This document shows positions 36,935-44,307 of a stretch of DNA of 64,000 nt, one piece after another. The DNA lies in the NCBI GenBank assembly GCA_963722815.1, contig CAVROM010000002.1, positions 186,001 to 250,000 of the forward strand, written 5' to 3'. Source of the stretch: DASQFQ01 sp963722815. GTDB lineage: Bacteria; Actinomycetota; Thermoleophilia; Solirubrobacterales; Solirubrobacteraceae. The notes under the pieces are model-generated. The model made no database searches. It was not told the origin of the DNA and worked only from the letters and a program-made list of their open reading frames with translations. Each line of letters begins with the position of its first letter. Positions within the stretch are counted from its first letter, which is position 1. The translations under genes and the position numbers were made by a program.

Positions 36935-38160
36935 TCACCGCCCGCGGTCTCGCCTGGCGCGATCGTAACGTCGATCGTGGTAGGGCTGTTGGGTGTGAAG
37001 CATTCGCCAGCAGAGCCGGCAGGCGTGGCGGGCGAGCGCGACGCGCGCTTCTAGTAGGCGTCTTGCCGCGGGCTTGGAGCTCGGTCGGGCGTTGCTGGAA
37101 GGCGGGCGCGAATTGGCCTAGGCCCCAGGCGATGCCGATCAGCGCGTCGCGGTGCTCGGGCAGTCCGGTGCGTGAGATCCGGTCGCGGCGGTGGACCGTC
37201 GAGCTCTCGTAGCTGGCGGGGGCCAGGCCGGTGGCGGAGTAGAGCTGTTCGGGTGTCGCGAAGCGCTCAACGGGGAGCGTGTGCGCGGCGAACGCCGCGG
37301 CGTGGATGGTCGCGACGCCCGGCAGGGTGGTGAGGATCTGTCCGGCGCTGCTGCCGAGCAGCGGCTCGATCTGGTCGTCGACGAAGGCGATATCGGCGCG
37401 CAAGGCGTCAAAGCGCGCGAGATCGCGGCCCATTCGCGCGGCGCGCAGCCCGGCGTCTGGCGGTGGCGCCAAGCAGTCCTTGCAGCGCGTCGACCAGAAC
37501 ATGGCGGTCGCGTCGCTCAGGCGCCCGTCGGCGCGTGCCTGCAATGACCGGATCTCCGGCGCGCGTCCGGCAAAGTCAACAGCGCAGGTGAGGACGGCCC
37601 GGCCGGTTGGCGTCTCCAGCGCGAGCGCCCGACCGTGGCCCTTGGGCGCCGAGAGGCCGGGCGCCAGCGCGTTGAGCTGGTCATGCAGCCGCTGGCGCAA
37701 CGGCTTGAGCGCCAGGATGAGCTGCCGGCGGTGCGAGACCGCCGCCCGCAGCGCGTCGACCGCCGAGCCACCCGCCGGCTGCCCGGCGCCCTGACGAGCG
37801 AGCCAGACCAGCGCCGCGCAGTCACGATCGTCGGTCTTGAACCGGCGCGTCCCGAGCTGGGTTCGCGCGGCCTGCGTCTGAGACGGCGCGAACAACCGCA
37901 ACGACCCCGGCCAGCGCCGCTCGAGCTCGCCCGCCCACGCCCGATGCAGAGCGCCCGTCGCCTCCAGCGCGAACACCGGGTCGCTCTCCGCAGCGAACCA
38001 CAGAAGCGAGGCGATCCACGCCAGAACGCGACGTCGGCAACGACAACGGCTCGCCGACCATCCCCTCGCCAGTCGTCACCCAGACCCGGTTGAGCACCTT
38101 CCCCGGATCGATCGCCACGATCACACGATCAACCGGCACTCGCTCCAAGAGCCCTTCCAT
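36935..38160 (-). CDS. IS110-family transposase, two frameshifts
   Basis: ATG 38160. The N-terminal RuvC-like DEDD domain reads RVIVAIDPGKVLNRVWVTTG, then (after one extra base near 37990) FALEATGALHRAWAGEL and RFKTDDRDCAALVWLAR. The transposase-20 domain has ILTTLPGVATIHAAAFAAHT and YSATGLAPASYESS. A second extra base near 37030 hides the C-terminus LLEARVALARHACRLCWRML, which stops at 36935. About 405 residues. Members recombine DNA using a bridge RNA from the element's non-coding end. Confidence 0.85.
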
Positions 38161-38251
38161 GAAACGACTCCCTCCACCTAGACAGGAGAAACAACAGACC
38201 CTCCCGGCCAGCGCCGAGGAAGGCCTCCCACAACACCGCTCTAAGCAGCTA

Positions 38252-39742
38252 TCAGCTCAGAGCGAGGCCCAACAGCGCTATGCCGAGCGGCCGCGGGTCG
38301 CCGTCGTAGCGCGCGGCCAGAGGTGAGAGCGGATGGCGGATCTGCAGCCGCAGCGCGATCCGCTCTCGCCCTTGCTGTGCCGGCACCCGGACGACGCGCC
38401 GGGTGTCGGTGAGCGTCGTCCCCGAGAAGCCCCAGCGCTGCCCGCCGACGCGCACCTCGAGATGCGGCCGCGTCGGCGTGAGGAACGGGACGAGGTCGAT
38501 CGTGACCGTGAACGGCGCGTCGTCGCGTTCGGCCAGCGGCAGCACCAGCACCGCCTCGCGCGCGCGGCTCCACGTGCCGTGCGGGTCGGGCGCCCACCAG
38601 CCCGCGCCGAGGTTGGCGACGCCGGCCTCCCCGTGGCGGAAGCCGAGCGTGTCGCCGCGCCCCAGCGCGACCGCGCCTGCCGGCGTCGGGTCCTCGACCG
38701 CGCGGCGCAGCGGGATCTGCCGCGCACGCGGCAGCGCCCACGCGTCCTTGAGGAGCAGCGCGGCGTGCTTCGGGCGCAGCGGCGTGCCGGGGGCGACCTC
38801 GCGCCGCACCCAGCTCAGCCACTCGTCCTGAAGGCGCTCCGCGCGGGTGGGCGCGAGCGGCCCGTCTCCGCCTGACTCCTCAGGGCGCCGCGCCCGCGCC
38901 GCCGTCCTCCCGCGCGGCACTGGCACCGGCTCCCCGGTCACCTCGGCGAGCACCATCAGCGCCTCGCGCAGCTCCCGGCCCAGGCGGTGCCGACGTGCCT
39001 GCTCCACCACGCGGCCCCAGTCGAAGCCGTCGCCGGCCCGCAGCAGCTCGGCGGCGTCGGCGGCCCAGCGCAGCGGGTGCGTATCGGAGTACTCGCGGCC
39101 CTGCGTGCACGCCTGCAACAGCGCATCCTCACGGCACAGCACCCGGCACGCCACGCCACGCACCTCCGCGTCGTCCGCCGCGGCCCAGAACTCCGTGTCG
39201 GCGTCGTGGTGCAGCGAGCTGTGGAGGACGTGCCAGTGGAGGTCGAGCTCCGCACCCGACGGATCCCGGAACGGGAGGGCGTGGCGCTCGTCGAGCTGGC
39301 GTAGGTCGCCGGCCAGCGCCGACTCGAACCCGAGCCCGCGCATCACGTCGATCGCCTGCGGCGCCAGCGCGCGCGGGATCGCGACGTCGAGGTCGTCCAT
39401 CGGCCGCCGCGCGACCTTCCAGTTCGTGTGCGCGAGCACCGCCGCGCCCTTGATCAGCATGACCGGAACGCCGGATTCCGCTAACGCTCTTACGGCGGGC
39501 GCGGTGTGCTCGAGCAGCACCTGCGTGCGCAGCCACGTGAAGCGCGCGATCCGCCGGACCTTCGCGGCGACCTCGTCGTCCTGGCCGTCGAGCCGCTCCG
39601 CGAGGAGGGAGAGCACGCGCTGGGAGGCGCGGTCGAGCGACGCCAGGTCGGTCTGCTCGCGCCAGCGGGCGTAGGCGTCGCTCGCCTCCGGCTCGGGGGC
39701 GAGCGTCGCGCGCAGCAGCAGGTCGTGCTCGGCGACGGTCAT
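38252..39742 (-). CDS. Nucleotidyltransferase family protein (NTP_transf_5-like)
   Basis: 496 residues, start ATG 39742 overlapping the GT2 stop (ATGA). The nucleotidyltransferase core is seen at about residues 90-160: VPVMLIKGAAVLAHTNWKVA, RRPMDDLDVAIP (catalytic acidic pair), then ELDLHWHVLHSS. The C-terminal 180 residues (from about PLRPKHAALLLKDAW) are predicted beta-rich and unrecognised. Homologues sit in lasso-peptide and related clusters as tailoring enzymes, next to an HprK-like kinase, as here. Confidence 0.8.
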   Translation of the reverse strand: MTVAEHDLLLRATLAPEPEASDAYARWREQTDLASLDRASQRVLSLLAERLDGQDDEVAAKVRRIARFTWLRTQVLLEHTAPAVRALAESGVPVMLIKGAAVLAHTNWKVARRPMDDLDVAIPRALAPQAIDVMRGLGFESALAGDLRQLDERHALPFRDPSGAELDLHWHVLHSSLHHDADTEFWAAADDAEVRGVACRVLCREDALLQACTQGREYSDTHPLRWAADAAELLRAGDGFDWGRVVEQARRHRLGRELREALMVLAEVTGEPVPVPRGRTAARARRPEESGGDGPLAPTRAERLQDEWLSWVRREVAPGTPLRPKHAALLLKDAWALPRARQIPLRRAVEDPTPAGAVALGRGDTLGFRHGEAGVANLGAGWWAPDPHGTWSRAREAVLVLPLAERDDAPFTVTIDLVPFLTPTRPHLEVRVGGQRWGFSGTTLTDTRRVVRVPAQQGRERIALRLQIRHPLSPLAARYDGDPRPLGIALLGLALS

Positions 39743-41007
39743 GCGCGCCGCCGCGCGATCGCCCGCCGCGCCGCCTCGAGGTAGCCGGCGTGCAGGGTCG
39801 GATCGCTCAGCGTGCTGTTCGCGCCGTGGATGCGCCGGCGCAGCACGACCTCGTCCAGCATCCGCAGCGGCAGCTGGCGCAGGCGCGCGAAGAAGTCGAC
39901 GACCTCGGCGAGGCCCAGCGACTCGTCGAACCCGCCGAGCGCCTCGAAGGCCTCGCGCCGGATCAGCAGCGCGCCCGGGTTGTAGCCGGCCCGCACGCCG
40001 GCGGCGAAGCCGTAGTGCTCCGCGCCCGGCTCGGCGAAGGCCTCGACCTGGCCGATGACGGCGTCGACCCCCGGCGCAAGCGCCGCCGCCTGCAGCTCGA
40101 GCCGCCGCGGCATGGCGAGGTCGTCGGCGTCGAGGAAGCCGATCAGCCCCGCGCGCGCCGCGCGGACGCCGACGTTCCGCGCGACCGCCGGGCCCAGGTT
40201 CGCCTGCCGCAGCACGCGCGCGCCGAGCGCCTCGGCGATCGCGGCGCTGCCGTCGCGCGAGCCGTTGTCGACGACGATCAGCTCGTCGGGCGGGCGGGTC
40301 TGCTCGAGCAGGCTGCGCAGCGCCGGCTCCAGGTAGGGCTCGCCGTCGTGCACCGGCACGACGACCGCGATCCGCCGCCGCTCGATCGACGTCCGCAGCA
40401 GCTGCGTGAGCGGGGCGGGCTGGGTGTGCGCGGTCGAGCCCGCGTGCACGCGCTTGCGCAGCAGCGTCTGCGGGAGCACCTCCACCTCCACGCCCGCGTC
40501 CTGCACGCGCGCGAACCAGTCGACGTCGTCGGCCGGCGACACCTCCGCCCGCAGCCCGCCGACGCGATCGAAGAGCGAGCGCCGCGCTGCGAGCGCCTCC
40601 ATGATCCGCACCGGCCGCGCGTGGCGCAGCAGCTCGGGGCGGAAGCCCGGCGGAGGCTCGCCGTCGAGGAAGAACTCCGCGTGGCACACACACGCCTCCG
40701 CGTCGGCGAGCCGCTTCAGCTGGAGCTCGAGCTTGCGCGGCATCCACACGTCGTCATGCGAGAGGAAGGCGACGACGTCGCCGCGCGACTCCTCGATGCC
40801 GGTGTTGTACGCGTCGGCGAGCGTGTCGCCGCGCTGCTGGATCACGCGCGCCCCGCCGCGTTCGGCGATCTCGCGCGTGGCGTCGGTCGAGCCGCCGTCG
40901 ACGAGCAGGATCTCGAGCGGCGCGATGGTCTGCGCGTGCACGCTCGCGAGCGCCTCTGCGAGGTAGCGCTCGCCGTCGCGGACGGCCATGACGACGCTGA
41001 CGTTCAT
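39739..41007 (-). CDS. Protein with two tandem GT2 glycosyltransferase domains
   Basis: 422 residues from ATG 41007. Domain 1 (1-210): MNVSVVMAVRDGERYLAEAL, LVDGGSTDATREIAE, FLSHDDVWMPRKLEL. Domain 2 (212-422): RIAVVVPVHDGEPYLEPALR, VVDNGSRDGSAAIAEALGAR, FLDADDLAMPRRLELQ. Each has the nucleotide-sugar fold and a metal-binding motif (HDD or DADD). Two full-length but short GT-A domains in one chain imply two sugar transfers. It is translationally coupled to the kinase gene upstream and the nucleotidyltransferase downstream. Confidence 0.85.
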   Translation of the reverse strand: MNVSVVMAVRDGERYLAEALASVHAQTIAPLEILLVDGGSTDATREIAERGGARVIQQRGDTLADAYNTGIEESRGDVVAFLSHDDVWMPRKLELQLKRLADAEACVCHAEFFLDGEPPPGFRPELLRHARPVRIMEALAARRSLFDRVGGLRAEVSPADDVDWFARVQDAGVEVEVLPQTLLRKRVHAGSTAHTQPAPLTQLLRTSIERRRIAVVVPVHDGEPYLEPALRSLLEQTRPPDELIVVDNGSRDGSAAIAEALGARVLRQANLGPAVARNVGVRAARAGLIGFLDADDLAMPRRLELQAAALAPGVDAVIGQVEAFAEPGAEHYGFAAGVRAGYNPGALLIRREAFEALGGFDESLGLAEVVDFFARLRQLPLRMLDEVVLRRRIHGANSTLSDPTLHAGYLEAARRAIARRRA

Positions 41008-41928
41008 GCCAGGTGCTCGGCCAGCGCCGCGGCCGCCGCGTGCGGGTCGGGGCCGGTCGTGAGCCGGTGCGCGGGCAGCGAGCGGGCGAGCTTCCCGAGC
41101 GCGGCGAGGTCGGCCTGCGTGCTGCCGGGGAGGAGCAGCAGCGAGGACGCCAGCGCGCTCAGCGCCGCGGCCGGGCGGGCCGGCTCCAGCCCGAGCGAGC
41201 CGCCGACGCGCGGGAGCACGATCGAGACCAGCGGCGCCGACGGCGTGAGCACTCTCGGCACGACGATCTCCTTCCCATCCGGTGTCGCGCCTCCCGGCAG
41301 GACCCGCATCCGCGGCCACGGTTCCGCGAGCTTGCCGACCGAGCACAGGGAGTGGACGCGTCTGCCCGTCCACCGCGCAGTAGTCGTCCGCCACGAACCC
41401 CAGCCCGTGCTCCGCGGCGGCGAGCGCGGTCGTCGACTTCCCCGCCCCCGACGGCCCCGCCAGGAGCGCCGCGCCGCGCGGCCCGACCACCGCGGCGGCA
41501 TGGACCATCTGCAGCGGCCGCAGCGTCCAGCGGAGCAGCGTCCGCAACGGCGCGGCCGTCTCCCAGCGCGTCAACGCGCGAGCGTCGCGGACCCAGAACA
41601 CGGCGCGGTCGCCATCCGCGAGCCGCAGCGTGTCACGCGAGCTCAGGGCCTGGACGCCGTCCTGCGCCGAGTAGTGCTCCTCCTCGACGTCGAGCGTCGG
41701 TGGGACCGGCTCGCCCTCCCAGGCGACGATGTCGATCCGCGGCGCCGCGTCGCCCTCGACCAGGCCCGGCGTGAGCCGCGCCGCCAGCTCCTCCCCCGCG
41801 ATCCGCACCCGCGCGCCGACCGACAAAGTGAGCGTGCGGTCGGGCGCCACCGCATCGGCGGCGGCGAAGGCCTCGTCGCTAAGCCGCGGGACGGGCGGGC
41901 CAGCCGGCGGCGTCGTAGTCGACGTCAT
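41004..41928 (-). CDS. HprK-like (HPr-rel-A type) kinase, one frameshift
   Basis: About 308 residues when joined. An N-terminal beta region is followed by the P-loop AALLAGPSGAGKSTTALAAA and FVADDYCAVDG, the HPr-kinase signature. One extra C near 41365 (ACGCGTCC for ACGGTCC-type reading) splits the frame. The C-terminal part (LPRVGGSLGLEPARPAAALS) ends at TGA 41004, overlapping the GT2 start. In peptide clusters such kinases phosphorylate the peptide C-terminus or serine. ATG 41928 lies within the end of the pqqD-like gene. Confidence 0.8.
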
Positions 41929-42217
41929 GGATCGGGTCGAGGAGCAGGATGTCCTCCATGTCGGTGAAGACCTCCATCACCGGACCGCCGGCCTCGCCGG
42001 GTGGCAACGGCTCGTCGGAGGTCGCGAGCTCCTCCTCGACCAGCCGGCTCGCGAACGATTCGCTCCCCTGCGGCAGCGGCTCGCCCGCCACGACCGCCTG
42101 CCAGATCGCCGTGGCGGCGGCGTCGAGCGCGTAGTAACGGCCGGTCCGCAGGTTCACCAGCACCGCCTCGTCGTCGAACACCTCGTCGAGGACATCGGGC
42201 CGGTTCGGAGCGAGCAT
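41879..42217 (-). CDS. PqqD-like peptide chaperone (RRE)
   Basis: ATG 42217 (MLAPNRPDVLDEVFDDEAVL) is preferred to the in-frame ATG at 42250. The 112-residue protein has the PqqD winged-helix pattern: LVNLRTGRYYALDAAATAIW, then ASRLVEEELATSDEPLPPGE. PqqD domains bind leader peptides and hand them to modifying enzymes. The acidic C-terminal extension (MEVFTDMEDILLLDPIHDVD) overlaps the kinase gene by 50 bp. First gene of a four-gene operon. Confidence 0.85.
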   Translation of the reverse strand: MLAPNRPDVLDEVFDDEAVLVNLRTGRYYALDAAATAIWQAVVAGEPLPQGSESFASRLVEEELATSDEPLPPGEAGGPVMEVFTDMEDILLLDPIHDVDYDAAGWPARPAA

Positions 42218-42281
42218 CGCGCGACCATATCCGGAATCCGGCATTTGCACCCGGGGCGCCGCTCACCGTACGGTTGGCGGC

Positions 42282-43451
42282 ATGGGTGACGTCGCCGTCG
42301 AGCACGCAGAGGCGCCGCCCGAGGCGGCGCCGGCCGCGACCGCGGCGGCGCGCGCGCCCGCCACGAGCGGGCCGCTGAGCCTGGCGCGCATGCTCGCGCT
42401 CCAGGGCACGGCGGGCAACCGCGCCGTCGGCCGCATGGTCGCGAGCCTGTCGATCGCTCGGACGATCTCCGACGACGTCTTCAACGTCACGCAGGAGGTC
42501 CAGAAGGCCAAGCCGCCCGACGCCGCGCTGGTCAAGAAGGCGATCGACGTCGCCAAGCTGGCGTACGCGGAGGTGCAGCGCCTGCAGGCGGCCAAGGCCG
42601 GCGACGACAAGATCGAGGAGGCGTACAAGGACGTCTACCGCGTCATCTCGTCGCTGATCCAGGCCGGGGCGGACAACGCCGCGATCGACTTCGCCAAGAC
42701 GTGCGACGCCACCGTGCAGACCGGCGCGCTCAACGCGATCCGCAGCTACAGCGGCGGCGGCGTCGAGGGCATCCAGACGGAGGCGGTGCGGGCCGGGCGC
42801 CTGGTGGGCGTGACCGTGGCGGCCCCGACGAAGGGCCAGAGCTCGGCGGCCTGGCTCGAGACGCAGACCGAGAAGGTCGGCGAGACCTACAAGAAGCTCG
42901 AATCCGCGGGTCTCAAGAAGCTCGACACCGACCCGAACAGCTCGCTGTCGCTGAGCTTCGTGGCGAAGATGCTGGCGAAGTACTTCACGCTGTCGGACAA
43001 GGACGTCAAGCCCGACCCGCTCGGCCACGTCGGCAAGCTCACGGTCGGCACCGACAACCAGCTCGAGGTCGACTGCGACGTCTACGCCACGTACGCGACG
43101 CGGCTGCTGCGCGCCGCCGGCTGGACGACGGTCGGCTACATGGCGATCGTGCCGGGTGAGGCGACCGGGCGCGACGCCCACGCGGTCGCGCTCGCTAAGC
43201 GGCCCGGGTCAGGCGGCAAGACCGACTACGTCGCGGTCAGCGACTTCATGCTCAAGGAGTTCCAGGCCGCCGACGACGACGCGGCGCGTGCACCGCTGGT
43301 CGCGCACGGGCTGGACATCTACTCGAGCAAGGGCGAGCCGGCGTCATGGAAGGCGTACTACTCGGCCGCGGGCTCGGGTGGGGCGTACGACCCGAAGCTG
43401 GTCGACCCGGAGAAGAACGGGCTGTCGGTCTACAAGTCGAAGGGGGCGTAA
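42282..43451 (+). CDS. Putative toxin/effector with N-terminal GNxAVGR motif and Cys-His-Asp hydrolase-like C-terminus
   Basis: 389 residues. Residues 1-30 are Ala/Pro-rich and disordered. Residues about 33-52 read LARMLALQGTAGNRAVGR, the short helical motif (LQxxxGNxAVxRL) typical of proteins associated with actinobacterial contractile injection systems. A helical middle follows. The C-terminal domain contains DCDVYATYATRLLRAAGW (Cys about 265), RDAHAVALAKR (His about 300) and YVAVSDFML (Asp about 320), the order of a transglutaminase/papain-like triad. No family name can be given with certainty. It is followed after 3 bp by a second protein with the same N-terminal motif. Confidence 0.6.
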   Translation: MGDVAVEHAEAPPEAAPAATAAARAPATSGPLSLARMLALQGTAGNRAVGRMVASLSIARTISDDVFNVTQEVQKAKPPDAALVKKAIDVAKLAYAEVQRLQAAKAGDDKIEEAYKDVYRVISSLIQAGADNAAIDFAKTCDATVQTGALNAIRSYSGGGVEGIQTEAVRAGRLVGVTVAAPTKGQSSAAWLETQTEKVGETYKKLESAGLKKLDTDPNSSLSLSFVAKMLAKYFTLSDKDVKPDPLGHVGKLTVGTDNQLEVDCDVYATYATRLLRAAGWTTVGYMAIVPGEATGRDAHAVALAKRPGSGGKTDYVAVSDFMLKEFQAADDDAARAPLVAHGLDIYSSKGEPASWKAYYSAAGSGGAYDPKLVDPEKNGLSVYKSKGA

Positions 43452-43454
43452 GGC

Positions 43455-44270
43455 GTGCACGACCGCGTCACGGAGGACGCCGCCGCCGAACACGTAGCGG
43501 CCCCCGGGCGGGCTGTCACCCGCCCAGAGCTCGCAGCGCTCCCGCACGCGATCGGCAACGCCGCGATGGGCCGCCTCCTCCGCTCGATCGCGCCCGCGAT
43601 GGTCGCCCGCGACCTGCGCGAGATGAACGCGCCGGCGGAGCGCGAGATCGGCTCGAACCAGCGCCCGCCGGGTGCGGCGTTCTTCCAGTCGTATGCGCCG
43701 GTCTCCTACGACGTGTGGAAGAAGGGCGTGAACCCGACGGGCGAGCACCCCGAGAAGCAGGCCAACGGTCCCTGGGCGTTCATCGGCGGCTCGGTCGGCA
43801 AGCTGTTCGGCGCCAGCGATCCGGACCATCCGGAGAAGGGCCCGAAGTTCGCGCAGCACACCTGCGCCGCGCGGCTCAGCTGGGCGCTCAACCACGGCTT
43901 CGCCGCAACGGCGATCAACAGCGGCGTGATGTTCCCCAACGACCCGAACGTCATCTACGCCGGCAAGCCGGGCGACGGCAAGAACTACATCGTCGGCGCG
44001 CCCGCGATGCAGTCGTATCTCACGAAGAAGTGGGGCGCGCCCGACGTCAAGATCGGCGCGCTCGACGCGGACGGGATCGACGTCATGACGGGCGCGACCG
44101 TGAAGGTCGAGGGCGACGCGAGCGCGCTCCGCAAACGGCTGGGCCCGAACGGCGTCGCGGTGTTCGCGGGCGCGCACCACGTGGGCGTGATCAGCCAGCG
44201 GCTCAAGACCGACGACTACATCTACTACGACTCCGACGTCGTGCCGGCGGTGGCCTGGATCCTGCCGTAG
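43455..44270 (+). CDS. Tae4-like (NlpC/P60-type) amidase effector with N-terminal GNAAMGR motif
   Basis: 271 residues from GTG 43455. The N-terminal motif ELAALPHAIGNAAMGRLLR parallels that of the preceding protein. The C-terminal domain shows HTCAARLSWALNHGF, matching the Cys motif of Tae4 type VI amidase effectors (C-x-R-x-S-x-A-L-N), and VFAGAHHVGVISQ for the catalytic His. Tae4 cleaves peptidoglycan cross-links. No immunity protein (Tai4-like) is recognisable next to it. A strong terminator follows. Confidence 0.7.
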   Translation: MHDRVTEDAAAEHVAAPGRAVTRPELAALPHAIGNAAMGRLLRSIAPAMVARDLREMNAPAEREIGSNQRPPGAAFFQSYAPVSYDVWKKGVNPTGEHPEKQANGPWAFIGGSVGKLFGASDPDHPEKGPKFAQHTCAARLSWALNHGFAATAINSGVMFPNDPNVIYAGKPGDGKNYIVGAPAMQSYLTKKWGAPDVKIGALDADGIDVMTGATVKVEGDASALRKRLGPNGVAVFAGAHHVGVISQRLKTDDYIYYDSDVVPAVAWILP

Positions 44271-44273
44271 GGC

Positions 44274-44299
44274 GGCGCCCCGCCCGGAGGCGGGGCGCC
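44274..44299. terminator. Bidirectional hairpin terminator between convergent genes
   Basis: Perfect 11-bp GC stem (44274-44284 with 44289-44299) closed by a CGGA tetraloop, placed 3 bp after the amidase stop and 8 bp before the convergent MMPL stop. It serves both transcripts. Confidence 0.8.
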
Positions 44300-44307
44300 G
44301 GAGAGTC

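Larger units (their letters stand above)
35373..38251. mobile_element. Composite IS region: IS110-family element with a nested IS3-family element (outer limits uncertain)
   Basis: The IS110-type transposase (36935-38160) has little room on its 3' side before the IS3 element. The sequence left of the IS3 element (35373-35511) carries no gene and could be the displaced 3' end of the IS110 element. IS110 elements lack terminal repeats, so the outer limits cannot be read by eye. Downstream is the nucleotidyltransferase stop (38252); upstream is the padR stop. Confidence 0.4.

Noticed and set aside
38252..42282. Complete lasso peptide cluster
   Set aside because: No precursor-like small gene, B2 protease or C cyclase in the operon or its flanks; only the tailoring-type genes are seen.
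42282..44270. Type VI secretion locus
   Set aside because: One protein resembles the T6SS amidase Tae4, but no Tss components are present and the organism type is Gram-positive-like; an eCIS-linked role fits the N-terminal motif better.
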